Source: a virus
Length of the DNA stretch: 39,653 nucleotides
IMG/VR virus record: IMGVR_UViG_3300024520_000193
Coordinates: 1 to 39,653 of that record
Direction: 5' to 3' (one strand)
A program made the translations under genes and the position numbers. The notes under the pieces were generated by a model, which saw nothing but the letters and a program-made list of their open reading frames with translations, was not told the origin of the DNA and made no database searches. Of the stretch, positions 6,630 to 14,022 are shown in pieces (position 1 is the first letter of the stretch; each line of letters begins with the position of its first letter).

Positions 6630-6985
6630 AGCCATTTAGAAGTTATCCAAAGCGAAACAAGTTTAACGCTGAAAGAGCGACCTATAATGGCTACACCTAT
6701 CACAGCAAAAAAGAAGCAGCCTACGCAATGGAATTAGATTGGAGAATTAAGGCAGGAGAAGTCAAACAATGGACACGACAGCACCCATTTAGACTAAAAG
6801 TAAAAGACAAAAAGATTTGCACTTATTACATAGACTTTCGCGCTGAATTGACCAACGGCATAATAGAATATATTGAAGTGAAAGGATTTGCAACGGATTT
6901 ATGGAGGCTAAAATGGAGAATAACCGAAGCCACATTTGAGGAACTAACGGAAGGTGAAACTGCAAAATTGATTTTGATAAAATAA
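6626..6985 (+). CDS. DUF1064 nuclease (PD-(D/E)XK, resolvase-like)
   Basis: A 119-residue protein starting at TTG within a TTGA stop/start overlap. It has the DUF1064 pattern: NKFNAERATYNGYTYHSKKE near the start with the first acidic residue, then YYIDFRAEL and EYIEVKG, the D...ExK catalytic core of PD-(D/E)XK nucleases. DUF1064 proteins occur in many phages, and Holliday junction or branched DNA cutting has been suggested for them. The replication/recombination neighbourhood fits that. Confidence 0.75.
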   Translation: MKPFRSYPKRNKFNAERATYNGYTYHSKKEAAYAMELDWRIKAGEVKQWTRQHPFRLKVKDKKICTYYIDFRAELTNGIIEYIEVKGFATDLWRLKWRITEATFEELTEGETAKLILIK

Positions 6986-7011
6986 AAGACAAAAGGTATA
7001 AAAATAAACAC

Positions 7012-7019
7012 TATATTTG
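7012..7019 (+). promoter_or_regulatory. Promoter element TATATTTG
   Basis: A perfect TAnnTTTG element 22 bases before the helicase-methylase ATG at 7042. The leader CACAAATAAAACACAAAACA is A-rich, as is usual for ribosome loading in Bacteroidota, which rarely use a strong Shine-Dalgarno. Confidence 0.6.
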
Positions 7020-7041
7020 CACAAATAAAACACAAAACACA

Positions 7042-9249
7042 ATGACCTACGATGAATTTATTGCCAGCAAGCAAACCAAACTGCAAAAGTCAGGTTTCAC
7101 ACCTGAAAAACTAAATGATAATCTATTTCCTTTTCAGAAACATTGCGTAACAAAAGCACTTGAAGCAGGACGATATGCAATATTTTCAGATTGCGGCACA
7201 GGAAAGACGATAATGCAACTTGAATGGGCGCTCCAGGTGGCGATTAAAACCAAAAAGCCAGTATTGATACTTTGCCCATTGGCAGTTTCAGGGCAAACAA
7301 TTCAGGAGGGCGCGAAATTCGGAATTGAAATAGAGCGATGGAGCAAAGGAAATGAAGCAATGGCAACGGTAAATCATTTGCCGATGCTGATGATAGCGAA
7401 TTATGAAAAGATGGAGCATATTGCAACGGATATTTTTAGCGGGATTGTCCTGGACGAATCGAGTATTTTAAAAAACTTCACAGGAAAATACAAAAATTTG
7501 ATCATTGACCAATTTGCAAATACACCTTATAAACTTGCTTGCACCGCTACACCTGCACCAAATGACCTGAATGAAATTGGTAACCATTCAGAGTTTTTAA
7601 ATATCATGGAAGCACCCGATATGCGAATGCGATGGTTTGTTAGGGATGAAGGAATGAATAATTATAGGTTGAAAGGTCATGCTGAAATTGATTTTTTTGG
7701 ATGGATTGGAAGTTGGTCAACCGTATTAAGAACGCCAAAAGATATAGGGTTTGAAGGTGAAGGATATGACCTTCCACCGTTAAATATGGAAGAGTTTGAA
7801 ATTGAAACTTACAAAGCGGAAAATGGGAAATTATTTAATGATGTATCAGTAAATGCAACCAATTTCAATCAGGAATTGAGAAGGTCAAAAGTTGAGCGAT
7901 TGAATAAAGCAGCTGAATTAGCAAATAATTCAACCGAACCATTTATAATTTGGGTTAAACAAAATGAGGAAGCAGATTATATTAAAAAGTTAATTCCAGG
8001 ATCAGTAGAAGTAAGAGGAAATGACAAGCCTGAAATAAAAGAAAAGCATCTTTTGGGATTTGCAAACAATGACTTTCGGGTATTAATTACAAAAGCGAAG
8101 ATTGCCCAATTCGGGCTGAATTATCAAAACTGCAATAATCAAATATTTGCAAGTCTTGACTTCTCATTTGAAGGATTATACCAAGCAATTAGAAGATCGT
8201 ATCGTTTCGGGCAAAAGAACCAAGTTAATATCTATTTAATCACAACCGATACAATGCAAAATGTAATCGGTACAATTCGCGAAAAACAAGAAGCATTCGA
8301 TAATTTAATGACCAAAACCGTAAAATATGCAAACATGAAAGAAATTAAACTAAAATCAGACTACGAAAAGATCGAAGTAAAAACAGATGACTATCATTTA
8401 ATTCAGGGAGATTGTGTTGAATTAATCAAAGACGTTGAAACGGATAGTATTGATTTTAGTGTTTTTAGCCCTCCGTTTTCAACATTATTTACCTATTCAG
8501 ATAATATTAGGGATATGGGGAATTGTGTTTCAAATGATCAGTTTTTTGAGCAAACGGAATACCTTTTAAAGGAGCTTTATCGAATTATAAAACCGGGACG
8601 ATTAGTCGCAGTACATTCAAAGGATTTGGCAAAATATAAAGGAAGTTCAGGATATTCAGGAATGCACGATTTCACCGGAGAATATCATCGAGCAATGGAA
8701 GCGGCAGGTTTCAAATACCATTCAAAAATCACCATTTGGACTGATCCTGTACTGGAGATGCAACGAACCAAAACACAACGACTTTTGTATAAGACAATTA
8801 AAAGTGATAGCAGTTATACAGGAATAGGAATGCCGGAATATATTACTATTTTCAGGAAATGGGAGGGGAATACAGAAGATTGGACACCTATAAAATCATT
8901 AAACGCAAATAACTTCCCATTAGATACTTGGCAAAAGTGGGCAAGTCCTGTATGGATGGACATAAGGCGAACGGATGTATTAAATGGTTGGAGGAATGCA
9001 ACGATGGAAAAAGATGAAAAGCATATTTGTCCACTTCAAATAGGAGTGATTGAACGATGCGTTGCACTTTGGAGCAATGAGAGAGATACAGTATTTACGC
9101 CATTCATGGGAATTGGCAGCGAAATATACCAAGCCGTTAAAATGAACCGTAAAGGATTGGGATTTGAATTAAAAGAAAGCTATTTTCAGGCTGCAAAAAG
9201 TAATCTAAAAAGCGTAATTGCTGAAAAATCACAATTAGAATTATTTTGA
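7042..9249 (+). CDS. Fused SNF2-like helicase and N4/N6 DNA methylase
   Basis: A 735-residue two-domain protein. Residues 25-430 form a superfamily 2 helicase: Walker A DCGTGKT (50-56), DESS (138-141), TATPAPND (168-175) and the SNF2-type motif VI QAIRRSYRFGQ (381-391). Residues 450-730 form a beta-class DNA methylase with the catalytic SPPF (476-479) before the SAM-binding TPFMGIGSE (686-694) and GFELKESYF. SPPF is commonest in N4-cytosine enzymes but also occurs in N6-adenine enzymes, so the base is uncertain. A motor joined to a methylase recalls single-chain Type I-like or ISP systems, yet no nuclease domain is visible; it may modify DNA while translocating. It has its own promoter. Confidence 0.9.
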   Translation: MTYDEFIASKQTKLQKSGFTPEKLNDNLFPFQKHCVTKALEAGRYAIFSDCGTGKTIMQLEWALQVAIKTKKPVLILCPLAVSGQTIQEGAKFGIEIERWSKGNEAMATVNHLPMLMIANYEKMEHIATDIFSGIVLDESSILKNFTGKYKNLIIDQFANTPYKLACTATPAPNDLNEIGNHSEFLNIMEAPDMRMRWFVRDEGMNNYRLKGHAEIDFFGWIGSWSTVLRTPKDIGFEGEGYDLPPLNMEEFEIETYKAENGKLFNDVSVNATNFNQELRRSKVERLNKAAELANNSTEPFIIWVKQNEEADYIKKLIPGSVEVRGNDKPEIKEKHLLGFANNDFRVLITKAKIAQFGLNYQNCNNQIFASLDFSFEGLYQAIRRSYRFGQKNQVNIYLITTDTMQNVIGTIREKQEAFDNLMTKTVKYANMKEIKLKSDYEKIEVKTDDYHLIQGDCVELIKDVETDSIDFSVFSPPFSTLFTYSDNIRDMGNCVSNDQFFEQTEYLLKELYRIIKPGRLVAVHSKDLAKYKGSSGYSGMHDFTGEYHRAMEAAGFKYHSKITIWTDPVLEMQRTKTQRLLYKTIKSDSSYTGIGMPEYITIFRKWEGNTEDWTPIKSLNANNFPLDTWQKWASPVWMDIRRTDVLNGWRNATMEKDEKHICPLQIGVIERCVALWSNERDTVFTPFMGIGSEIYQAVKMNRKGLGFELKESYFQAAKSNLKSVIAEKSQLELF

Positions 9250-9280
9250 TCCGCAAAAAATATTAGCAATTAATAATACC

Positions 9281-9288
9281 TACTTTTG
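9281..9288 (+). promoter_or_regulatory. Promoter element TACTTTTG, three bases before ATG
   Basis: TACTTTTG is followed by only AGA before the ATG at 9292. This is the closest promoter/start spacing in the window and implies a leaderless transcript for the lysis genes. Confidence 0.6.
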
Positions 9289-9291
9289 AGA

Positions 9292-9567
9292 ATGGATAAT
9301 AAAGCAATTATAATTCCAATTATTTCAGGAGCTTTGGGCGCAGGTGGTGGATCGTTAGGCACAGGGGCACTATTAGATTATCGAGTAGAGCAGGCATCCG
9401 AAAGGTGTGAATTATCAGAAGAAAATGAAAAGCACCTATTAATCCTGGAAGACGACTACCAGGAAGCATCGGCAGCGATTAAAGAAAACAATGAACTATT
9501 AAGAAAAAATGAAAAAATTGGTAATGATATTATTGTTTTGTTCGAGCATATCCGGACAGGAAATTGA
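9292..9567 (+). CDS. Membrane-anchored coiled-coil protein, i-spanin candidate
   Basis: About 91 residues from the ATG at 9292 (the frame could also start at TTG 9286). An N-terminal hydrophobic segment (AIIIPIISGALGAGGG, on to TGALL) is followed by a coiled coil (ELSEENEKHLLILEDDYQEA, on to LLRKNEK). This is the layout of an inner-membrane spanin. A second gene overlaps its 3' end in another frame and encodes a possible lipoprotein, as in Rz/Rz1 pairs. The segment is glycine-rich for a membrane anchor, so this remains a candidate. Confidence 0.5.
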   Translation: MDNKAIIIPIISGALGAGGGSLGTGALLDYRVEQASERCELSEENEKHLLILEDDYQEASAAIKENNELLRKNEKIGNDIIVLFEHIRTGN

Positions 9568-9694
9568 AATGGATACTCTGGTTGAGCAAATGAATGCCTA
9601 TGAACAAAAAGCAGATTCGTCAATGTGGGCAGACACCACATTTTGGAAAAACATGAAGCTATATTTTGAAATAGAAATCGGGGACACTTTATAA
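9509..9694 (+). CDS. Small exported protein, possible o-spanin lipoprotein
   Basis: 61 residues in a different frame, overlapping the upstream gene by 59 bases. The N-terminus MKKLVMILLFCSSISGQ is a signal peptide with a cysteine after LLF, a loose lipobox. The rest is short and acidic. Overlap with a membrane coiled-coil gene suggests an outer-membrane spanin partner. Cleavage by signal peptidase I after SISG is the alternative. Confidence 0.45.
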   Translation: MKKLVMILLFCSSISGQEIEMDTLVEQMNAYEQKADSSMWADTTFWKNMKLYFEIEIGDTL

Positions 9695-9698
9695 ATTG

Positions 9699-9706
9699 TA
9701 ATTTCG
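9699..9706 (+). promoter_or_regulatory. Near-match promoter element TAATTTCG
   Basis: One mismatch to TAnnTTTG, placed five bases before the ATG at 9712. The position, the same as in the other leaderless starts, is the main reason to list it. Confidence 0.35.
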
Positions 9707-9711
9707 CATTC

Positions 9712-9903
9712 ATGGACATTGAAGCAGTTAAATATATTCCTGAAGGGTGCGAGTTTTTATTTTATTCGATGGCTGCAATGATTGGAACATTAACAACGGC
9801 TGTAATTTTCCTATTTTTGAGAGTTGAAAGCCTATATAAAAAGCTGGTAAAATTTGCGGGAAAGGCAACAGATGCATTGGAAGTTCGTAGTAAACTTATG
9901 TAA
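9712..9903 (+). CDS. Single-span membrane protein, holin candidate
   Basis: 63 residues: an acidic N-terminus, one transmembrane helix (FYSMAAMIGTLTTAVIFLFL), then a basic, helical C-terminus (RVESLYKKLVKFAGKA). Size and topology fit a class III holin, and an endolysin lies 1.4 kb downstream. The next gene starts in its stop (TAATG). Confidence 0.45.
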   Translation: MDIEAVKYIPEGCEFLFYSMAAMIGTLTTAVIFLFLRVESLYKKLVKFAGKATDALEVRSKLM

Positions 9904-10091
9904 TGAACCGCTACAAAAAAGCTGAAATTCAAGTTGACAAATTTTGTCAATTAGTGGATGATTTAAAAATAAGAACCAACGGACATTCAGAAGAAGAAAA
10001 TAAGCAGATCAAAAAGAAGCTAACAATCACGATAATAGCCACATCAGTCACAAGGTGGATGATTAAAACAGCAAGCAAAGTAATTTTTTGA
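9903..10091 (+). CDS. Hypothetical protein (62 aa)
   Basis: Starts in a TAATG overlap. It is basic and helical, with a moderately hydrophobic segment (KLTITIIATSVTRWMIKTA) near the end. No family recognised. It lies between two membrane protein genes in the putative lysis operon. Confidence 0.5.
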   Translation: MNRYKKAEIQVDKFCQLVDDLKIRTNGHSEEENKQIKKKLTITIIATSVTRWMIKTASKVIF

Positions 10092-10456
10092 TGCCAAAAG
10101 GAACTAAAAAAATGAAACGGCAAAATTTTCTAATATTTTCACTTGTTGTATTTCATTTTTTGGTTTATCACATAAACCTAATCTATACAGGTGAAATTGA
10201 ACAGCACATCCAGGATTTAATAGTAATAGCCTATGCATTGTTAATTTACTTCCTTTCACAAGAATTAGGCAGGGCATTAATAGGGGCATTTTTAGCCTTC
10301 CTAATAGCGGCAATGGCTGAAAACATAGTTGACACAGGAAGCGGAATTAAATATGCTGTATTTGCTTTATTCAGTACAGTAATTTTCAGCAGATATTTCA
10401 ATGTAATTAATCATCTAAAAGCAATATGGAGCAGGAACAAATCAAGCAAAAGCTAA
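10091..10456 (+). CDS. Multi-span membrane protein, holin candidate
   Basis: About 121 residues from the ATG at 10091, overlapping the previous stop. Three or four hydrophobic segments are visible: FLIFSLVVFHFLVYHI, DLIVIAYALLIYFLS, ALIGAFLAFLIAAMA and YAVFALFSTVIFS. The basic N- and C-terminal tails (KKMKRQ, WSRNKSSK) are typical of holins. It competes with the protein at 9712-9903 for that role. Confidence 0.5.
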   Translation: MPKGTKKMKRQNFLIFSLVVFHFLVYHINLIYTGEIEQHIQDLIVIAYALLIYFLSQELGRALIGAFLAFLIAAMAENIVDTGSGIKYAVFALFSTVIFSRYFNVINHLKAIWSRNKSSKS

Positions 10457-10683
10457 ACCAACTATTTCAGGGAATTGACAACCGAACCAACCAGGTAAAG
10501 GATGCAACCGAAAATCTATCAACCATTGCAGAGCATTTAAACCAACTTCCAAAGCCACCGGGAATAGACGTTGATAGCCTTATCCGAAATTATAGCGATG
10601 GATTGGCTGAAATTATAAAAGGAAATCGACAAATAAGGGAAGCAAAAGGAGCAATGCAAGCCCTATTAAATCAACAACAATGA
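10426..10683 (+). CDS. Helical hypothetical protein (85 aa)
   Basis: Overlaps the membrane protein by 31 bases. Predominantly helical and polar (IKQKLNQLFQGIDNRTNQV, then ATENLSTIAEHLNQ), with a PKPPG break near residue 43. The next gene overlaps by four bases (ATGA). Function unknown. Confidence 0.55.
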   Translation: MEQEQIKQKLNQLFQGIDNRTNQVKDATENLSTIAEHLNQLPKPPGIDVDSLIRNYSDGLAEIIKGNRQIREAKGAMQALLNQQQ

Positions 10684-11099
10684 AAAAAGCCGCCAAAGTT
10701 TTAGAAGCCGAATTAATCCAAGCCAACAAATCGGCAAAGGAAGTTGACGCCTTGTTAAGAAAGGAACAGGGAATGACATCTACCTTACAAGCCAAACTAA
10801 AAAAAGAACAGGAAACCAGGTTGTCCGACAACACCAGTTTACAAAAGCAAATCCAAGGGTTGTTAAAGGAAAAATCCAACCTGGAAGCGGTTTTAAATCA
10901 GTCAAGAGAGGCAATCCGCAAAATGGAAGAATTGATAAATTTTTTTACAACTGAAATACTAAAACAGGACGGGACTTTTCCGAAATTAAAGTGGTACAAC
11001 ATTGGGCTAATTCTAAAAATCATTGGCTTTTTAGTTACCTTCATTCCCGAAATTATTGCTATATTTAAGAATGGAAGTCCAGCAAAAAATAAGGGTTGA
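10680..11099 (+). CDS. Coiled-coil protein with C-terminal membrane anchor
   Basis: 139 residues. The first 95 form a long coiled coil (KKAAKVLEAELIQANKSAKE and similar heptads), then one transmembrane helix (NIGLILKIIGFLVTFIPEI) and a basic tail follow. This is the reverse topology of the 9292 protein. A role in lysis timing or envelope attachment is possible but only inferred from location. Confidence 0.55.
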   Translation: MKKAAKVLEAELIQANKSAKEVDALLRKEQGMTSTLQAKLKKEQETRLSDNTSLQKQIQGLLKEKSNLEAVLNQSREAIRKMEELINFFTTEILKQDGTFPKLKWYNIGLILKIIGFLVTFIPEIIAIFKNGSPAKNKG

Positions 11100-11286
11100 A
11101 TACCAACACGCCCGACCTAAGTTCAATATCGGGACGTTTGTGTTTTTAAGAACCGATCCTGAACAGATGGAGCGAATGGTAGTTGAAATAAGCGTAAACC
11201 CTAACGGAATAAGCTATGTATTAGCATTGGGCGACCACCTTTCACGACATTATGAAATTGAAGTAACAGACGAAAAGACGTATTAA
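11071..11286 (+). CDS. Small SH3-like hypothetical protein (71 aa)
   Basis: ATG at 11071 inside the end of the previous gene; an upstream TTG at 11056 is possible. The sequence FNIGTFVFLRTDPEQMERMV, followed by short beta strands, suggests a small SH3-like barrel as seen in many phage accessory proteins. The role is unknown. Confidence 0.5.
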   Translation: MEVQQKIRVEYQHARPKFNIGTFVFLRTDPEQMERMVVEISVNPNGISYVLALGDHLSRHYEIEVTDEKTY

Positions 11287-11326
11287 GGAAAAAAATTGTA
11301 CCATAGAAAAGAGATTAATAGGGAAA

Positions 11327-11671
11327 ATGAAATACTTTAAACCATCAGAATTCAGCGACTTTGATAAGATGGATAAAACCCTGTTATCTATGCTGGATGA
11401 CACACGAGAAGAATTAGGACTTCCGATTAGCTTAAATTCAAGCTATCGCAGTCCTGAACACCCAATAGAAGCCGCCAAAGACAAGCCAGGTGAACACACC
11501 TACGGGGCAGCAGTTGACGTAAAGTCACAAGGCGGTGAATACACCTTTAAACTGGTAAAAGCCGCAATCAAAGTAGGATTTACTCGCATAGGAATAAACC
11601 GAAAAAAGAACTTTGTTCATTTAGGTATCGGTTATTCAGGCGCAGCACCCGTCAGCATTTGGACGTATTAA
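11327..11671 (+). CDS. Endolysin, peptidase M15 family
   Basis: A 114-residue zinc peptidase domain of the M15 (D-Ala-D-Ala/L-Ala-D-Glu) type. The zinc and catalytic pattern is visible: SSYRSPEH near 38-45, then GEHTYGAAVDV with His57 and Asp64, and FVHLG with His98. It cuts peptide cross-bridges of the cell wall. No signal peptide is present, so it needs a holin. It is a single catalytic domain with no cell-wall binding part, a common form in phages of Gram-negative hosts. Confidence 0.85.
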   Translation: MKYFKPSEFSDFDKMDKTLLSMLDDTREELGLPISLNSSYRSPEHPIEAAKDKPGEHTYGAAVDVKSQGGEYTFKLVKAAIKVGFTRIGINRKKNFVHLGIGYSGAAPVSIWTY

Positions 11672-11680
11672 GATAATCGC

Positions 11681-11688
11681 TATCTTTG
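11681..11688 (+). promoter_or_regulatory. Promoter element TATCTTTG
   Basis: A TAnnTTTG match ten bases after the endolysin stop and 12 bases before the ATG at 11701. It probably starts a new transcript for the packaging genes. Confidence 0.55.
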
Positions 11689-11700
11689 CATAAAAACACA

Positions 11701-11907
11701 ATGCACCACCCAATTTATGAACCACCATTTGACCAACCACTAAAATCACTACAAATGTTTGACACAGATCCAAAAGAAGACCTTTTAAAATTTGTCCAAT
11801 GGCTAAACAATCAAAATGCTGTTCATGTAGGTACTGATATTTGGAAGATCGAAAACGACCATATCAACGATGAGAAATTAATCGAAAAATACCTTAAAAA
11901 TGAATGA
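11701..11907 (+). CDS. Hypothetical protein (68 aa)
   Basis: A TTG at 11686 could also start this frame but lies inside the promoter element, so the ATG at 11701 is chosen. Features: PPFDQPLKSLQMF, then DLLKFVQWLNNQ and a C-terminal helix. No family recognised. The next gene overlaps its end by eight bases. Confidence 0.5.
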   Translation: MHHPIYEPPFDQPLKSLQMFDTDPKEDLLKFVQWLNNQNAVHVGTDIWKIENDHINDEKLIEKYLKNE

Positions 11908-12064
11908 AAAAGAAGAAGCCAGGGAAGTAAAAAAAATCCTCAAATGGCAAGACACAAAAGGAATTAAATGTTTTGGCGACTTTTGGTTCGATGGCAAAAC
12001 AATATTAACGACAGCCGAAATGATTGACGCCTATATCGGTGACCTTTGGAATGAAAATAGTTGA
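11900..12064 (+). CDS. Small hypothetical protein (54 aa)
   Basis: ATG at 11900 in the end of the previous gene and stop TGA at 12062-12064 inside the next. A charged N-terminal helix is followed by GIKCFGDFWFDGKTILTT and AEMIDAYIGDLW. The double overlap (ATG of the ParB gene at 12051) argues that it is translated. Function unknown. Confidence 0.5.
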   Translation: MNEKEEAREVKKILKWQDTKGIKCFGDFWFDGKTILTTAEMIDAYIGDLWNENS

Positions 12065-12566
12065 GCGCAAAATAGCGGATTTAATACCATCCGAATACAA
12101 TCCGCGAACACTTACCGAGAAACAGCATGAAGACCTTGAAGCAAGCCTCAAAAGGTTTGGATTTATTGACCCTGCAATCATAAACAAGCACCCTGAAAGG
12201 AAAGATATTATAATCGGAGGACACCAACGCCTAAAAGTAGCGCAAGGAATAGGCATGGACAAAGTGCCAACGGTAGAACTAAAATTAACCCGAGACCAGG
12301 AGCGAGAATTGAATGTAAGATTGAATAAAAATACAGGAGAATTTGATTTTGAAATTCTTGCAAATGAATTTGAAGTAAACGAATTAAAAGATTGGGGTTT
12401 TACAGAACAAGAATTAAAAATATTTGAAGATGAAATTCCCCAAGACAATCGCGAAGCAATGGCGGATAGTTGGTTTTTAAACATAGAATTTACCAACGAA
12501 CAAGAATGCGAAGAATGGTATAATAAATTAATGGGCGAAAATTTACAAGTAAAAATAGTTCAATGA
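12051..12566 (+). CDS. ParB-like N-terminal domain protein
   Basis: About 171 residues. The N-terminal part matches the ParB/sulfiredoxin-like domain: IADLIPSEYNPRTLTEKQ, LEASLKRFGFIDPAI, then IIGGHQRLKVAQ with the characteristic GGHQR, and ELNVRLNKNTGEFD. In phages this domain often sits beside or is fused to DNA methylases and DNA-modifying enzymes and can bind or nick DNA with a nucleotide. No HTH for centromere binding is visible, so partitioning is unlikely. The ABC-GNAT gene follows with a four-base overlap. Confidence 0.85.
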   Translation: MKIVERKIADLIPSEYNPRTLTEKQHEDLEASLKRFGFIDPAIINKHPERKDIIIGGHQRLKVAQGIGMDKVPTVELKLTRDQERELNVRLNKNTGEFDFEILANEFEVNELKDWGFTEQELKIFEDEIPQDNREAMADSWFLNIEFTNEQECEEWYNKLMGENLQVKIVQ

Positions 12567-13683
12567 TACCGACCAAAATAGAAATAACATTAAAAAGCGA
12601 TGTTTTCAAAAATTTTCGGTGTAAAATGGCGGCTGATAGTTTGGATATTGATGTAGAAAAAAAATCAATTCATCATTTAGAAATAAATGACGTTAACTTG
12701 CCGAATGAATGGAATGTTGGAGTTGTTTATGGAAGTAGTGGCAGCGGCAAAACCACTATGATGCAGAAAATATTTGGGATGATTGTTTCAATTTTGAATT
12801 AAATGAGGATGAACCAATAATAAACCAATTACCAAAGGAATTAGAATATTCAGAATGTGCTTCAATTTTAAACGGTATACGATTAAATACCGTTCCATGT
12901 TGGGTTAGGCCAGTCAAAACATTGTCAAATGGACAAAAGGCGCGCGCCCATAGCGCATTGTTAATGACACTAAATGAAAAAGTGATAGTAATAGACGAGT
13001 GGACATCAGTAGTCGATAGGACGGTGGCAAAAGCCATGAGCCATTGTATTCAAAAATATGCCAAAAAGAAAAACAAAAAAATAATATTATGTACTTGCCA
13101 CTATGATATTATTGACTGGATAAATCCGGAATGGTTAATTGATTGTAATGAGCAAACATTTAAACTTCGGGAAAACGAAGATTTTTTTTTTAAAAGACGC
13201 GACAAACTCAAATTCGACATCAAACCCATTGGAAGGAAATCCTGGAAATATTTTAGCAAGTATCACTATTTAAGCGAAAACCTACCAGGTGGAGATTTAA
13301 TATTATTTGGATTGTTTTGTGATAATAAACAAATCGGATTTCAATGTTTTGCCAACTACACACCACATCGGAAGGGAACTAAAAAAATCTATCATTCTAA
13401 CAGAACAGTAATACATCCGGATTATAATGGGTTAGGATTGGGAATTATGTTAATCAATAAAACGTCCGAATTTTTAATAAAATCACGGAAATTTATTAAG
13501 ATAATGGCAAAATTTTCATCTGTACCTATCTACAAATCAATGATTAAGCAAAAAGAATGGGTATATTTGAAATCAATGAGAATGATGAAAGAAATGCCCA
13601 TGAGCGGAAATATGCACAGACGCGAAGGATATAGAGAAAAAGGAGTAAAAACGTATCATTTTCAATACGTTGGAAATAAATAA
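12563..13683 (+). CDS. ABC-ATPase fused to a GNAT (Mom-like?) domain, split by a -1 frameshift
   Basis: Two overlapping frames together make one protein of roughly 370 residues. The first frame (12563-12802) ends soon after Walker A GVVYGSSGSGKTT. Around 12764-12780 the sense passes to the -1 frame (ENIWDDCFNFELNEDE), which leads without a stop to the ABC signature LSNGQKARA, Walker B VIVIDEWTSVVD and the H-loop CTCHYDI. A GNAT domain follows (WKYFSKYHYLSENLPGGD, then acetyl-CoA-type motif VIHPDYNGLGLGIMLI). ABC-GNAT proteins beside ParB genes occur in phages, and the GNAT part recalls Mu Mom, which modifies adenine. The break may be a programmed shift, a mutation or a sequence error. No classic slippery heptamer is obvious. 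Confidence 0.75.
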
Positions 13684-13695
13684 AATTACACAGTC

Positions 13696-14022
13696 ATAAA
13701 AAAGCCAACAAACGATATTATTGAAAAGGCAGTTATCAAAGCTTTTGGAAACCTAACGGTTGCTTCAAAGTCATTAAGTTGTACCAGGAAAACACTTTAT
13801 TCGTGGATAGATGCCGCACCCGAATTATCTGATTGTGTGCAGGAAGGCCGAAACGGGATTTTGGATATGGCTGAAAACAAATTAGCAAGCAAAGTAAACG
13901 ATGGCGACACTACCGCAATAATCTTCACACTCAAAACCATAGGCCGCGAAAGGGGTTACATTGAGCGCAAAGAATGGGATGGAAATTTAAAGATTGATAA
14001 AATTGAAGTTGACATTGATTGA
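13696..14022 (+). CDS. Terminase small subunit-like protein, non-standard start
   Basis: The frame is open from the stop of the previous gene (13681-13683). Its first standard start codon is a GTG at 13837, inside the domain. Upstream codons clearly encode a helix-turn-helix (NLTVASKSLSCTRKTLYSWI) and continue into DAAPELSDCVQEGRN and TTAIIFTLKTIGRERGYIE, the usual small terminase/phage HTH pattern. The real start must therefore be upstream; the ATA at 13696 is the best candidate, which would be a rare start. The large subunit follows with a TTGA overlap. It recognises phage DNA for packaging. Confidence 0.65.
   Translation: MKKPTNDIIEKAVIKAFGNLTVASKSLSCTRKTLYSWIDAAPELSDCVQEGRNGILDMAENKLASKVNDGDTTAIIFTLKTIGRERGYIERKEWDGNLKIDKIEVDID

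Noticed and set aside
12005-12496. 163-codon minus-strand ORF
   Set aside because: It is antisense to the ParB-like gene, low in complexity (Ser/Phe rich), and shows no domain.
12051-12566. ParB gene as a plasmid-type partition system
   Set aside because: There is no ParA, no centromere-like repeats and no HTH; the domain is common next to phage DNA-modification genes.
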